Shown piece after piece: positions 52,992-61,247 of a stretch of 64,000 bases of DNA. Within the stretch, counting starts at the first letter, position 1. Each line of letters starts with the position of its first letter. The translations under genes were made by a program, and so were the position numbers. The stretch lies in the NCBI GenBank assembly GCA_020852175.1, contig JADZBH010000059.1, positions 1 to 64,000 of the forward strand, written 5' to 3'. This DNA is from Bryobacterales bacterium (GTDB lineage: Bacteria > Acidobacteriota > Terriglobia > Bryobacterales > Bryobacteraceae). The notes beneath the pieces were generated by a model. That model saw only the letters and a list, made by a program, of their open reading frames with translations, ran no database searches and was not told where the DNA came from.

Positions 52992-55433
52992 ATGACCGCG
53001 ACCGGTTTTCGCCGTTGGGCTGTGGTGTGCGCGTTGTGCGCGGCGGGCGCCTGGGCCGGGGAGATCACGCAACGGGGCCTGGAAAAACCCGTGGAAATCC
53101 TGCGGGACCGCTGGGGCGTACCGCACATCTACGCCTCGACGCAGCATGACCTGTTCTTCGCCCAGGGATGGGTGACGGCGCGGGACCGCCTGTTTCAGAT
53201 CGACCTGTGGCGCCGCGTGAACAACGGAAGGCTGGCCGAGGTGTTGGGAGCGCAGGCTCTGCAACGGGACCGCATGGCCAGGCTGGTGCGCTACCGGGGC
53301 GATTGGAACGCGGAATGGCGGGCGTATGCGCCGGATGCGCGTGAGATCGGGACGGCTTTCGCGCAGGGGATCAACGCCTACATCGAAGGGCTGGGAGGAG
53401 TACGTCCCTTGGAGTTCCGCGTGGCCGGCTACGATCCGGGACGGTGGGAGCCCGAGGATGTGACGGGCCGCGTGGCGGGTCTGCTGATGACGCGCAACCT
53501 GTCGCGCGAGGTGAGCCGCGCCGTGGACATCCGGACGTTCGGACTGGCCCAGGTGCAGAAACTGTTGCCCGCCGAGCCGCCCGTGCCGCTGGTGGTACCG
53601 CACGGCCTGGACCTGGACCTGATCGAAGCGAATATTCTGCGCGTGTACAACGAGGCGATTTCGACCGTACAATTCCCCGAGCAGCCGGCGGCGCCGGGCG
53701 AGCGCAAGGGGCGTGGCGCGGCCGGAGCGCGGCGGCCAGGCGCGGGGCCCCAGCCGTACGCCCGGGTTTACTCCGAGGAGGAACAACGCCAGTGGGGCAG
53801 CAACAACTGGGCGGTGAGCGGGGCGCTGACCGCGACGGGCAAGCCGATGCTGGCCAGCGATCCGCACCGGCCCATCCTGATTCCCTCGCTGCGAAAAACG
53901 GTGCACCTGGTGGGGCCGGGGTGGAACGTGTTCGGCGCGGGCGAGCCGGCGCTGCCGGGCGTGGCGCTGGGGCACAACGAGGAAATCGGCTACGGGTTCA
54001 CCATCGTGAACATCGACCAGGGCGATCTGTATGTGGAGAAGTTGAACGAATCCAACCCGGACGAGTATTGGTACAAAGGCAAACTCCGAAAGATACAGGT
54101 AGTGCGCGAGCAGATTCCCGTGCGCGAGCCGGACGGGCGCTTGGTGCGCCGGACGGTGGAGTTGCGGTACACGGTGCATGGCCCGGTGATCGCGGAAGAG
54201 TTGGGCAAGCATCGCGCGTTCGCGTTGAAGTGGATTGGCGCGGAACCGGGCGGCGCGGGGTATCTGGGTGCGTTGTCGCTGGGCCGGGCGCGAAACTGGA
54301 GTGAGTTCTCGCGCGCGGCGGGCAACTACAAGGTACCCTCGGAAAATCTGATGTATGCCGACCGCGAGGGCAACATCGGCTGGTTCGCCTCCGGACATGC
54401 CCCGGTGCGGAAGAATTGGGACGGCTTGCTGCCCGTGCCCGGCGACACGGGCGAGTTCGAGTGGGCAGGCGTGCTGCGTCCGGAACAACACCCGCAGATG
54501 CTGAACCCGGCGCAGGGGTGGATGGCGACGGCTAACCACGACATCCGGCCCCAGGGCTACAAGGAGCGGTTGGGGTTTGAGTTTTCCCCGGTGTTCCGGT
54601 TTCAACGCGTGGCTGAGACGCTGGCCGGACCGGGCGTGCTGCCTCTGGCCAGCGTGAGCGGGCGGGCGCGGTTGGAGACCCTGCCGAAACTGAGCCTGGA
54701 GGACATGATGGCCTTGCAACAGGATGTGGTGTCTCTTCCGGCACGGCGGTTTCAACAGGTTGTGAACCGGGCCAGGCTGAAAGGTTTGAGCGCGGACGAA
54801 CGGGATGTGGTGCGGCAGTTCCTCAAGTGGGACACCCGTCTGTTGGAGACATCGGTGGAGGCCATGGTGTTTGAACTGTGGCTCGGCAAACTGCACGCGG
54901 CGGTATTCGGCCCGGCGATTGGACCGAAGGTGTCGCGGACAGTGCTGCTGGAGGAGTTGGAACGGCGTCCGGACGCCGCCGTATTGCTGCGTACACTGCG
55001 CATGACCATGCACGACCTGACGGCCTCGCGCGGGGCCGACCGGAAAAAGTGGACTTGGGGCGGGGTGCACCGGGCTGCCTTCCGCCACCCCCTGGGCGTG
55101 CGGGCCTGGAACCGGGGGCCCGTGGCGCGTCCCGGCGACGGAGACACCGTGAACGCCACGGGCGGGGCGAACTTCCGGCAGACTTCGGGAGCCTCGTTCC
55201 GCATGGTGCTAGACCTGTCGGATTGGGACAAAAGCATGATGACGAATGCGCCGGGCGAGGTGGGAGACCCATCCAGCCGCCACTACTCGGATCTGCTGGC
55301 GGACTGGGCGAAGGGCCAGTATCATCCGATGCCGTTTACGCGGAAGGCCGTGGAGGAGGCGGCCGAAGAGACGCTGCACCTGCTGCCTCCGGTGGTGGCC
55401 GAGGCTGCAAGAGGGAGAATACGGAGCCGATAA
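52992..55433 (+). CDS. Penicillin acylase-family N-terminal-nucleophile hydrolase
   Basis: The 813-residue precursor has a signal peptide (MTATGFRRWAVVCALCAAGA) and the usual order: an alpha-chain start (VEILRDRWGVPHIYASTQHD, then LFFAQGWVTARDRLFQIDLW), a spacer, then the beta-chain nucleophile in QRQWGSNNWAVSGALT. Autocleavage before this Ser would expose it. The oxyanion Asn is probably in WMATANHDIRP. MLASDPH is the typical calcium-side motif. Such enzymes cut amide bonds of acylated amino compounds, including acyl-homoserine lactones. A small hairpin follows 4 bases after the stop. Confidence 0.92.
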   Translation: MTATGFRRWAVVCALCAAGAWAGEITQRGLEKPVEILRDRWGVPHIYASTQHDLFFAQGWVTARDRLFQIDLWRRVNNGRLAEVLGAQALQRDRMARLVRYRGDWNAEWRAYAPDAREIGTAFAQGINAYIEGLGGVRPLEFRVAGYDPGRWEPEDVTGRVAGLLMTRNLSREVSRAVDIRTFGLAQVQKLLPAEPPVPLVVPHGLDLDLIEANILRVYNEAISTVQFPEQPAAPGERKGRGAAGARRPGAGPQPYARVYSEEEQRQWGSNNWAVSGALTATGKPMLASDPHRPILIPSLRKTVHLVGPGWNVFGAGEPALPGVALGHNEEIGYGFTIVNIDQGDLYVEKLNESNPDEYWYKGKLRKIQVVREQIPVREPDGRLVRRTVELRYTVHGPVIAEELGKHRAFALKWIGAEPGGAGYLGALSLGRARNWSEFSRAAGNYKVPSENLMYADREGNIGWFASGHAPVRKNWDGLLPVPGDTGEFEWAGVLRPEQHPQMLNPAQGWMATANHDIRPQGYKERLGFEFSPVFRFQRVAETLAGPGVLPLASVSGRARLETLPKLSLEDMMALQQDVVSLPARRFQQVVNRARLKGLSADERDVVRQFLKWDTRLLETSVEAMVFELWLGKLHAAVFGPAIGPKVSRTVLLEELERRPDAAVLLRTLRMTMHDLTASRGADRKKWTWGGVHRAAFRHPLGVRAWNRGPVARPGDGDTVNATGGANFRQTSGASFRMVLDLSDWDKSMMTNAPGEVGDPSSRHYSDLLADWAKGQYHPMPFTRKAVEEAAEETLHLLPPVVAEAARGRIRSR

Positions 55434-55437
55434 CAAT

Positions 55438-55456
55438 TGGTAGCAGCGAGCTACCA
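55438..55456 (+). terminator. Short hairpin just after the penicillin acylase gene
   Basis: TGGTAGC (55438-55444) pairs perfectly with GCTACCA (55450-55456) around the loop AGCGA, starting 4 bases after the stop. The following bases are not U-rich, so it is at best a weak terminator or an mRNA 3'-end stabiliser ahead of the haem-binding gene. Confidence 0.35.
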
Positions 55457-55524
55457 TATGGGTATCCGGTGCGGAACGCAACAATCCGCGTAACACCTGC
55501 GGTCTGAGGTTCGTCCCATGGAAA

Positions 55525-55986
55525 ATGCAAGTTCTCACACGGAAATGGGCGGGCGCTGCGGCAGTGGTGCTGGGTCTGGCCGCTCTGGCGCAGGCATTTC
55601 AGCCGGAACCGCCTCCAGCGGCGCCGGTCAAACAGCAGGGCGCCTGGGAGACCGAGGCCGTGGACGCACGCGTACGTGCCCTGCTGCGGCGTGCCTGCGC
55701 CAATTGCCATTCCAACGACACGAAGTGGCCCTGGTATGCGCGGATCAGTCCCGGATCGTGGCTGATGGCGCATCATGTAACGCAAGCGCGCAAACACTTA
55801 AACTTTTCCATTGAATATACTCTGGATGAGGAAGAAATTGGAATGATTGCCGATGTTGTGGAAAACGGAATCATGCCCCCCAAGAGCTACCTGTGGCTGC
55901 ATCCTGAAGCGCGGTTGACCGATGCCGATAAAGCCCTGGTAAAGCGCTGGTGGATGGGGGAATTACCCGGCGCTGCGTCTGAGTAG
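55525..55986 (+). CDS. Exported haem-binding domain protein (Haem_bd-like)
   Basis: The 153-residue protein has a signal peptide (MQVLTRKWAGAAAVVLGLAA, then LAQA). Its core contains RRACANCHSNDTKWPWYARI, then SPGSWLMAHHVTQARKHLNF. The CxxCHSxxTxWPWY block is the Haem_bd signature for covalent c-type haem. MPPKSYLWLHPEARLTDADK continues the family pattern, with histidines as possible axial ligands. It would sit in the periplasm; it has no identified redox partner among its immediate neighbours. Confidence 0.87.
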   Translation: MQVLTRKWAGAAAVVLGLAALAQAFQPEPPPAAPVKQQGAWETEAVDARVRALLRRACANCHSNDTKWPWYARISPGSWLMAHHVTQARKHLNFSIEYTLDEEEIGMIADVVENGIMPPKSYLWLHPEARLTDADKALVKRWWMGELPGAASE

Positions 55987-56050
55987 GATAGCCGGGAAGG
56001 GCTGGAAACGGTCGGGAAGGCCCTCGGCGTGCTCCGCAATCGGGCACATT

Positions 56051-57802
56051 ATGGGACGGTATCTCTTTGGAGCCATGGCGTTAACCGCCGGAGCGGGCTG
56101 GATGTGGGCACAGGCGTCGATTGGCGGCTGCCCCGTGCTTCCGGCAAACAACATTTGGAACACGCCGGTGAACACTCTCCCGGTGGCGGCCAACTCGGCA
56201 ACCCTGGTAAATACGATCGGATCTGGTAAATATGTCCATGCCGATTTTGGATCAGGTACTTGGAACGGGGGCCCTATAGGGATTCCCTTTATTACCGTGC
56301 CGGGGACGCAGGCAAAGTATCCGGCCACCTTCCTGTACGACGATGAAAGCGATCCGGGGCCATACGCCGTGCCTCTGAACGCGCCGATCGAGGGCGGGAG
56401 CCAATCCACGGGCGACCGGCACGCCATCGCGCTCGATACGACGAACTGTATTCTCTACGAACTATATGCCGCGCACCCGCAAACGGCCTCCTGGCAAGCC
56501 GATTCGGGAGCAATCTACAACTTTCGCTCGAATGCGCTGCGGCCGGCAGGGTGGACTTCGGCCGACGCGGCGGGATTGCCGATTCTGCCGGGACTGGTGA
56601 CCTGGGAAGAGGTAGCCTCGGGCGAAATCCGGCATGCCATACGGTTCACAGTGCCGCAAACCAGGCGCGCGTATGTCTGGCCGGCCCGGCACTACGCCTC
56701 GTCGCTGACCGGCGCCCAGCATCCTCGCATGGGAGAGCGATTCCGATTGAAAGCTGGCTTTGATATCAGTGGATTCCCGGCTGATGTGCAAGTGATTCTG
56801 AAGGCCATGAAAAAGTACGGCATCATCCTGGCTGACAACGGCTCGGCCTGGTTTGTCAGCGGGAAACCCGATGAGCGGTGGAATAACGATAACCTGCGGC
56901 GGTTGCACGAGGTCGTGGGCTCGAACTTCGAGGCGGTGGACGTGTCGAGCCTGATGATCAGCCCGGATTCGGGTGAGGCGCGTCAGGCGGGAACGGCGGT
57001 TCGGGTGGAGGTGTCCCCCCTTGCGCCGCAGATCTATGTGGGCCGCAATCAACAGTTCACGGCGGCGGTGACCGGGGCGCCCAACACGGCCGTGAAGTGG
57101 AGCGTGGACGGGATCGAGGGCGGATCGGCAGCGCGCGGTTTCATTGCCCCGGACGGGTTGTACATGGCTCCTACGGCGCTGCCATCGCCGGCGGCTGTGG
57201 TGGTGAAAGCGGTGTCGGCGGCCGACGGGGACGCCGAGGGCAGCACGACGGCCTCGGTGACGGCGCTGCCTCACATCACATCGGTCAGCCCGAACCCGGT
57301 TACGACGGCGAATTTCACGGTGACCGCCACGGGCGTGGGCTTCCGTGCGGGGGCGGTGTTGCGGTTCAACGGGACGGTGCTGGCCACGACGGTACTCTCG
57401 CAGTCACAGGTGCGGGCAACGGGAAACGTGGCAGCCTCGGCGGCGGGCGTACCCGTGGTAGTGGCCAACCCAGACGGGGTGTCGTCCAACACGGCCTATA
57501 TGAACGTGCAACTGGCGCCGCCAGCGACGGTTGCCGTGACGGTGGCCCCGGCGACGGCCAGCGTGCGCCAGGGGGCGGCGCAGCAGTTTACAGCCACGGT
57601 GACGGGCACGGCGGACAAGAGGGTGGCCTGGAGGGTGAACGGGGTGACGGGCGGTTCCACGCGTTGGGGAACCATCTCGGCGGCGGGGTTGTTCCGGGCA
57701 CCGCGGGTTGGGACGGGCTCGAAGCTGATTGTGACCGTGTCAGCGGTGAGCCTGGCCGACACCCGGAAGTCCGCCTCGGCCCGGGTCACGGTGACGAGGT
57801 AG
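56051..57802 (+). CDS. Secreted protein: unknown N-terminal domain plus Ig-like and IPT/TIG repeats
   Basis: The 583-residue protein has a signal peptide (MGRYLFGAMALTAGAGWMWA, then QA). Residues about 25-300 form a conserved-looking domain of unknown function: LPANNIWNTPVNTLP, YDDESDPGPYAVPLNAPIEG, GSQSTGDRHAIALDTTNCIL, RSNALRPAGWTSADAAGLPI, EIRHAIRFTVPQTRRAYVWP and YGIILADNGSAWFVSGKPDE. Then come an Ig-like domain (about 315-410), an IPT/TIG domain (about 411-490, HITSVSPNPVTTANFTVTAT) and a second Ig-like domain to the end. The Asp/His-rich N-terminal motifs suggest an enzyme or metal site, but none is identified. It is convergent with the gene at 57846. Confidence 0.78.
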   Translation: MGRYLFGAMALTAGAGWMWAQASIGGCPVLPANNIWNTPVNTLPVAANSATLVNTIGSGKYVHADFGSGTWNGGPIGIPFITVPGTQAKYPATFLYDDESDPGPYAVPLNAPIEGGSQSTGDRHAIALDTTNCILYELYAAHPQTASWQADSGAIYNFRSNALRPAGWTSADAAGLPILPGLVTWEEVASGEIRHAIRFTVPQTRRAYVWPARHYASSLTGAQHPRMGERFRLKAGFDISGFPADVQVILKAMKKYGIILADNGSAWFVSGKPDERWNNDNLRRLHEVVGSNFEAVDVSSLMISPDSGEARQAGTAVRVEVSPLAPQIYVGRNQQFTAAVTGAPNTAVKWSVDGIEGGSAARGFIAPDGLYMAPTALPSPAAVVVKAVSAADGDAEGSTTASVTALPHITSVSPNPVTTANFTVTATGVGFRAGAVLRFNGTVLATTVLSQSQVRATGNVAASAAGVPVVVANPDGVSSNTAYMNVQLAPPATVAVTVAPATASVRQGAAQQFTATVTGTADKRVAWRVNGVTGGSTRWGTISAAGLFRAPRVGTGSKLIVTVSAVSLADTRKSASARVTVTR

Positions 57803-57833
57803 CGGGGGGCGCCTTCATGGCTGCTCCCCCCGC
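57802..57833. terminator. GC-rich hairpin between convergent genes
   Basis: GCGGGGGG (57802-57809) pairs with CCCCCCGC (57826-57833), with an inner GCC/GGC pair around TTCAT. It begins on the last base of the stop codon of the plus-strand gene and lies 12 bases before the stop of the minus-strand gene. No U-tract follows on either side, so it is a probable but non-canonical bidirectional terminator. Confidence 0.45.
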
Positions 57834-57845
57834 ACGTCCTGCGCC

Positions 57846-58967
57846 CTAGCGGGCCATCTTCTTCATCGGGTTCTCGACTTCCTTGAAGCCGAGCGGCACG
57901 GCGAACACCGAGGGGTTCACGGCGCCGGAGTTGAACGAGGTCACCTCGCTGGTGAGCTCGATCAGGACGTTGGAGCCCGGCGTCTGTGCCTGTGTGGGAG
58001 CCGGTGCGGGTTCAGCAGCCGGAGCCGGGGCGGGAGCGGGTGCGGACCGGGGTTTCGAGCCGGTTTCACGCACCTTGCGGCGGGCCAGCCCGCCAAAGCC
58101 GCCAAAGCGGCCGATACGACCGGCGACGGACTCGGCGGCGGATTCAGCGGCGGTTTCCGTTGCTTCCTGGCTAATCGAGGGACCGGTGATCTCCGGTTGC
58201 TGCCCACCGCTTTGCTGCGCCGGCATGGGGGGCGCGTTGGGGTCGCCAGCGTTCCCGATGCGCATCACCGAGTAGAGCGGCAAGCCGTCGATTTCGGCCA
58301 TCTTCTTGCCGGCTTCGCGCAGGCCGTCCATGTCGATGCCGCCCTGCATCAGGGCCTGGAACGGCACCTGTTGCAGCGGAAACTTGCCCTGCATGGCCTG
58401 GGCGAACTCCTTGAATGCCTCGCTGCCGGGCGCTTTCCCGATGAGCATGTCATTTTCAACGGTCGAGGCGATCACCGCCTGCTGGCCGCTTTTCTTGTCG
58501 GTGACGGTGGTTTCCGAGACGATTTTCATCACCATGTTGTGTGTGGCCACACCGGCGATGTCGCGCCCCGCGCCCTTGTCGTCGAGCGAAACCTTCATGG
58601 AGGCCTTGGCGTCGCCGTCCTTGGCGCCCGCCTTCATCTTCTCGCCCATTTTCTTCATGGCGTCGACCATCTCCTGAAAGGTGATCACGCTGTATTCCTT
58701 GCGGTTGGTGTCGATGCTGGTGATGGTGCCCGCATTGGCGTCCATCACGGAGATGTTCTGCCCGGAGTGGGTGGCCATCTGGCCCCCGCTCAGGTACACC
58801 GTGCTGGTTTGGGGCTCGTTGACGCCCTTGGCAAGGCGGCCAAACATGCCCATCATTTGCTTGATGCTGCCGCCAGTGACCTCGGTGCGTTGCGTATAGG
58901 TGAAATCCGCCGCGGCGGCCGCTCCCGTGACGGCCCATGCGAGACAAAATACAAGAGTCTTATTCAC
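57846..58967 (-). CDS. Exported protein of unknown function (DUF4412-like start, Ala/Pro linker)
   Basis: The 373-residue product starts at a GTG (58967) with GGAGG 8 bases upstream and has a signal peptide ending VTGAAAAADF. The mature N-terminal half resembles DUF4412/LolA-like periplasmic domains: FTYTQRTEVTGGSIKQMMGM, then TVYLSGGQMATHSGQNISVM and TITSIDTNRKEYSVITFQEM. A low-complexity Ala/Pro/Thr segment (about 275-335) leads to a short conserved-looking end with SNVLIELTSEVTSFNSGAVN. No catalytic motif is visible. The fold comparison is by pattern only. Confidence 0.68.
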   Translation of the reverse strand: MNKTLVFCLAWAVTGAAAAADFTYTQRTEVTGGSIKQMMGMFGRLAKGVNEPQTSTVYLSGGQMATHSGQNISVMDANAGTITSIDTNRKEYSVITFQEMVDAMKKMGEKMKAGAKDGDAKASMKVSLDDKGAGRDIAGVATHNMVMKIVSETTVTDKKSGQQAVIASTVENDMLIGKAPGSEAFKEFAQAMQGKFPLQQVPFQALMQGGIDMDGLREAGKKMAEIDGLPLYSVMRIGNAGDPNAPPMPAQQSGGQQPEITGPSISQEATETAAESAAESVAGRIGRFGGFGGLARRKVRETGSKPRSAPAPAPAPAAEPAPAPTQAQTPGSNVLIELTSEVTSFNSGAVNPSVFAVPLGFKEVENPMKKMAR

Positions 58968-59049
58968 AGTGTGAACCTCCGGTTGATTCTTTGATGATAT
59001 CGGCAAGTGCGGCTGCTATACAATAGCCCTCGGAGATAATGGTCCGGTC

Positions 59050-59493
59050 ATGTCCTCCTTCGTGGTTCGTCCTTCCACTAAGTTTCTGATTGCCGCCGCC
59101 GTTCTGGAGTTTCTCCTGATCGTGCCGCTGGTGTATTTGGGCCAGACCCAGGACGAACGCTGGCTGTGGGCGCTGGTGCTGCCCGTGGGGCTGGGTGTTC
59201 TCACCTCGATCCGCTGGACGGTGAAAAACAGCACGCGTCTGGCCGTGTCCGACGGGCGGCTGCGGTATGAGTCGGGCATCGCCTCGAAGACGACGCGAAC
59301 GCTCGAACTGGCGCGGATTCAGGACGTGACCGTGGAGCAGTCGCTCGGAGACCGGTTGCTCGGCCTGGGGACCATCACGATTGTCACGGCCGGCGAGAAC
59401 GGCTCGATCCGGATGGAGCAGGTGGACGGGCCGCAGCGAGTGGCCGAAAAAATTCTCGATTTGGCGCGCGGGTTGCAGCAGACGCAGGTTTAA
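59050..59493 (+). CDS. Bacterial PH-domain membrane protein
   Basis: The 147-residue protein has two N-terminal membrane helices (FLIAAAVLEFLLIVPLVYLG and LWALVLPVGLGVLTSI) and then a bPH-type domain: VSDGRLRYESGIASKTTRTL, then ELARIQDVTVEQSLGDRLLG and LGTITIVTAGENGSIRMEQV. The RIQDVxVxQSxxxRxxGxGxI pattern is typical of YdbS/YdbT-like bPH2 proteins, whose role is unclear. GGAG lies about 14 bases before the ATG, and TACAAT (59019-59024) upstream is a candidate -10 with a normal leader. It opens the final plus-strand gene run. Confidence 0.85.
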   Translation: MSSFVVRPSTKFLIAAAVLEFLLIVPLVYLGQTQDERWLWALVLPVGLGVLTSIRWTVKNSTRLAVSDGRLRYESGIASKTTRTLELARIQDVTVEQSLGDRLLGLGTITIVTAGENGSIRMEQVDGPQRVAEKILDLARGLQQTQV

Positions 59494-59517
59494 CCGGGCG
59501 CGCATTCAGGAGCAGGA

Positions 59518-60276
59518 ATGGCGACGAGTTCTTTGCAAGGCAAGGTGGCCGTGATCACCGGCGGCAGCCGGGGTTTGGGCCGGGCGATGGCGGTGGCCCT
59601 GGCGGCCGAAGGCGCCTCGGTGGCGCTGGTGGCGCGCGACAAGACGAAGCTGGCCGAATCGGCGGAAGCTGTGGAGAGGGCCGGTGGCAAGGCCTCGCTG
59701 CATGTGGCCGACGTGGCCGTCGAGGCCGACGTGCTGGCGTTGGAAACGGAGATCGCCGCTCTTTACGGCAAGGTGCACATCCTGATCAATAACGCCGGTG
59801 TCAACCTGCGGAAGACCATCACGGAATTCACGCTGGAGGAGTGGAACGGAGTGGTGAACACGAACCTGACCAGCGTCTTCCTGATGTGCCGGTCGTTCGT
59901 GCCGCACATGAAGGGGAATGGCTACGGGCGGATCATCAACATGACCTCGATCATGTCGCACGTCTCGATTCCCGGAAGGACGGCCTATTCCTCCACGAAA
60001 ACGGCGCTGCTCGGGCTGACGCGTGCGCTGGCGCTCGAATTGGCGGGTGATGCCATCACCGTCGTGGGCATCTCGCCCGGTCCGTTTGGAACCGAGATGA
60101 ACACGGCGCTGATGAACAACCCGGAGATGAACGCGCAGTTCCTGTCGAAGATTCCGGTAGGGCGTTGGGGGAAGGTGGAAGAGATCGGCGCGCTGGCCCG
60201 GTTTATCTGTTCGGAGGAGGCTGGCTTCATCACGGGCACCGACATCCTGATTGACGGCGGCTGGACGGCGCAATGA
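59518..60276 (+). CDS. Short-chain dehydrogenase/reductase (FabG-like)
   Basis: The 252-residue protein has all classical SDR elements: VAVITGGSRGLGRAMAVALA, the DVAVEADV strand, ILINNAGVNL, the catalytic Ser region INMTSIMSHVS, YSSTK and a C-terminal GTDILIDGGWTA. Members reduce 3-oxoacyl-ACP or oxidise sugar alcohols and acids. A GGAG site precedes the ATG. It overlaps the sugar-binding lipoprotein gene by 4 bases, favouring a carbohydrate role over fatty-acid synthesis. Confidence 0.88.
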   Translation: MATSSLQGKVAVITGGSRGLGRAMAVALAAEGASVALVARDKTKLAESAEAVERAGGKASLHVADVAVEADVLALETEIAALYGKVHILINNAGVNLRKTITEFTLEEWNGVVNTNLTSVFLMCRSFVPHMKGNGYGRIINMTSIMSHVSIPGRTAYSSTKTALLGLTRALALELAGDAITVVGISPGPFGTEMNTALMNNPEMNAQFLSKIPVGRWGKVEEIGALARFICSEEAGFITGTDILIDGGWTAQ

Positions 60277-61247
60277 AAACCACCCGGCGGATGTGGAGCG
60301 CGGTTGCTTGCGGCGCGGCGGCGGCGTGGGCCTCGGGGTGCCGCCGGGATACGAAGAAGCGCGTGGCGGTGATTCCCAAAGGGACATCGCACATTTTCTG
60401 GTTGACGGTCGAGGCCGGCTCGCTCGCAGCGGGACGGGAGTTCGGGCTGGAGATTCTCTGGAACGGCCCGCCCGCGGAGACCGACTATTCCCGGCAGATT
60501 CAGATCTTCGACTCCTATGTGGCGCAGCGTGTGGACGGCATCGTGATCGCCGCCAGCGACCGCAAGGCGCTGGTGGGACCGATTGACCGGGCCATGGCTT
60601 CCGGCATTCCCGTCACCGTGTTCGACTCCGGGCTGGATTCGACGAACTACCTGTCCTACGTGGCCACCGACAACAAGGAGGCCGGCCGCATGGGCGCCCG
60701 CGAGATGGGGCGGTTGTTGGACGGCAAGGGCCAGATTGGCCTGGTGCAGCACCTGCCCGGCTCGGTTTCCACGACCGATCGCGAGGAGGGGTTCACGGAA
60801 CTGATCGCGAAGGAGTTTCCGGGCATCCGGATCGTCGCCCGCCAGTACGGCATGAGCGACCGCAGCAAGTCGATGGCGGCGGCGGAAAACATCCTGACGG
60901 CCCATCCGGATTTGAACGGCTTCTTCTGTTCCACGGAGCCTTCGGCGACCGGCACGGCTCTGGCGGTGAAGTCGCGCGGCGAGGCGGGCAAGGTGAAAAT
61001 CGTGGCGTTCGACTCGAACGAGACGATGATCGCCGACCTGCGCGATGGTGTGATTCAGGCCATGGTGGTGCAGGACCCTTTCAAGATCGGCTACGAAGCC
61101 GTGAAGACGATTCAGACGAAGCTTTCCGGCGGCACGCCGCCGAAACGGGTGGACCTGGAGGGCCGCGTGGTGACCCTGGCCAACCTGGACCGGCCGGAGA
61201 TTCAGAAGCTGTTGAACCCCGATTTGAAGAGGTATCTGGGCGCCTGA
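60273..61247 (+). CDS. Sugar-type periplasmic binding lipoprotein (ABC substrate-binding family)
   Basis: The 324-residue protein has an N-terminal leader with a lipobox (AAWASGC, Cys at about 23). The two-lobe Peripla_BP_4 fold includes KKRVAVIPKGTSHIFWLTVE, DGIVIAASDRKALVGPIDRA, VTVFDSGLDS, then FFCSTEPSATGTALAV and IKIVAFDSNETMIADLRDGV-type strands (here KIVAFDSNETMIADLRDG), QAMVVQDPFKIGYEAVKTI. Relatives bind ribose, xylose or other sugars for ABC uptake. No ABC permease or ATPase is next to it, so it is an orphan here. It is coupled by overlaps of 4 bases (upstream) and 1 base (downstream). Confidence 0.88.
   Translation: MKTTRRMWSAVACGAAAAWASGCRRDTKKRVAVIPKGTSHIFWLTVEAGSLAAGREFGLEILWNGPPAETDYSRQIQIFDSYVAQRVDGIVIAASDRKALVGPIDRAMASGIPVTVFDSGLDSTNYLSYVATDNKEAGRMGAREMGRLLDGKGQIGLVQHLPGSVSTTDREEGFTELIAKEFPGIRIVARQYGMSDRSKSMAAAENILTAHPDLNGFFCSTEPSATGTALAVKSRGEAGKVKIVAFDSNETMIADLRDGVIQAMVVQDPFKIGYEAVKTIQTKLSGGTPPKRVDLEGRVVTLANLDRPEIQKLLNPDLKRYLGA

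Noticed and set aside
52950-55088. 712-codon minus-strand frame over the penicillin acylase gene
   Set aside because: The plus-strand acylase has signal peptide, nucleophile and full domain order; the antisense frame is a composition artefact.
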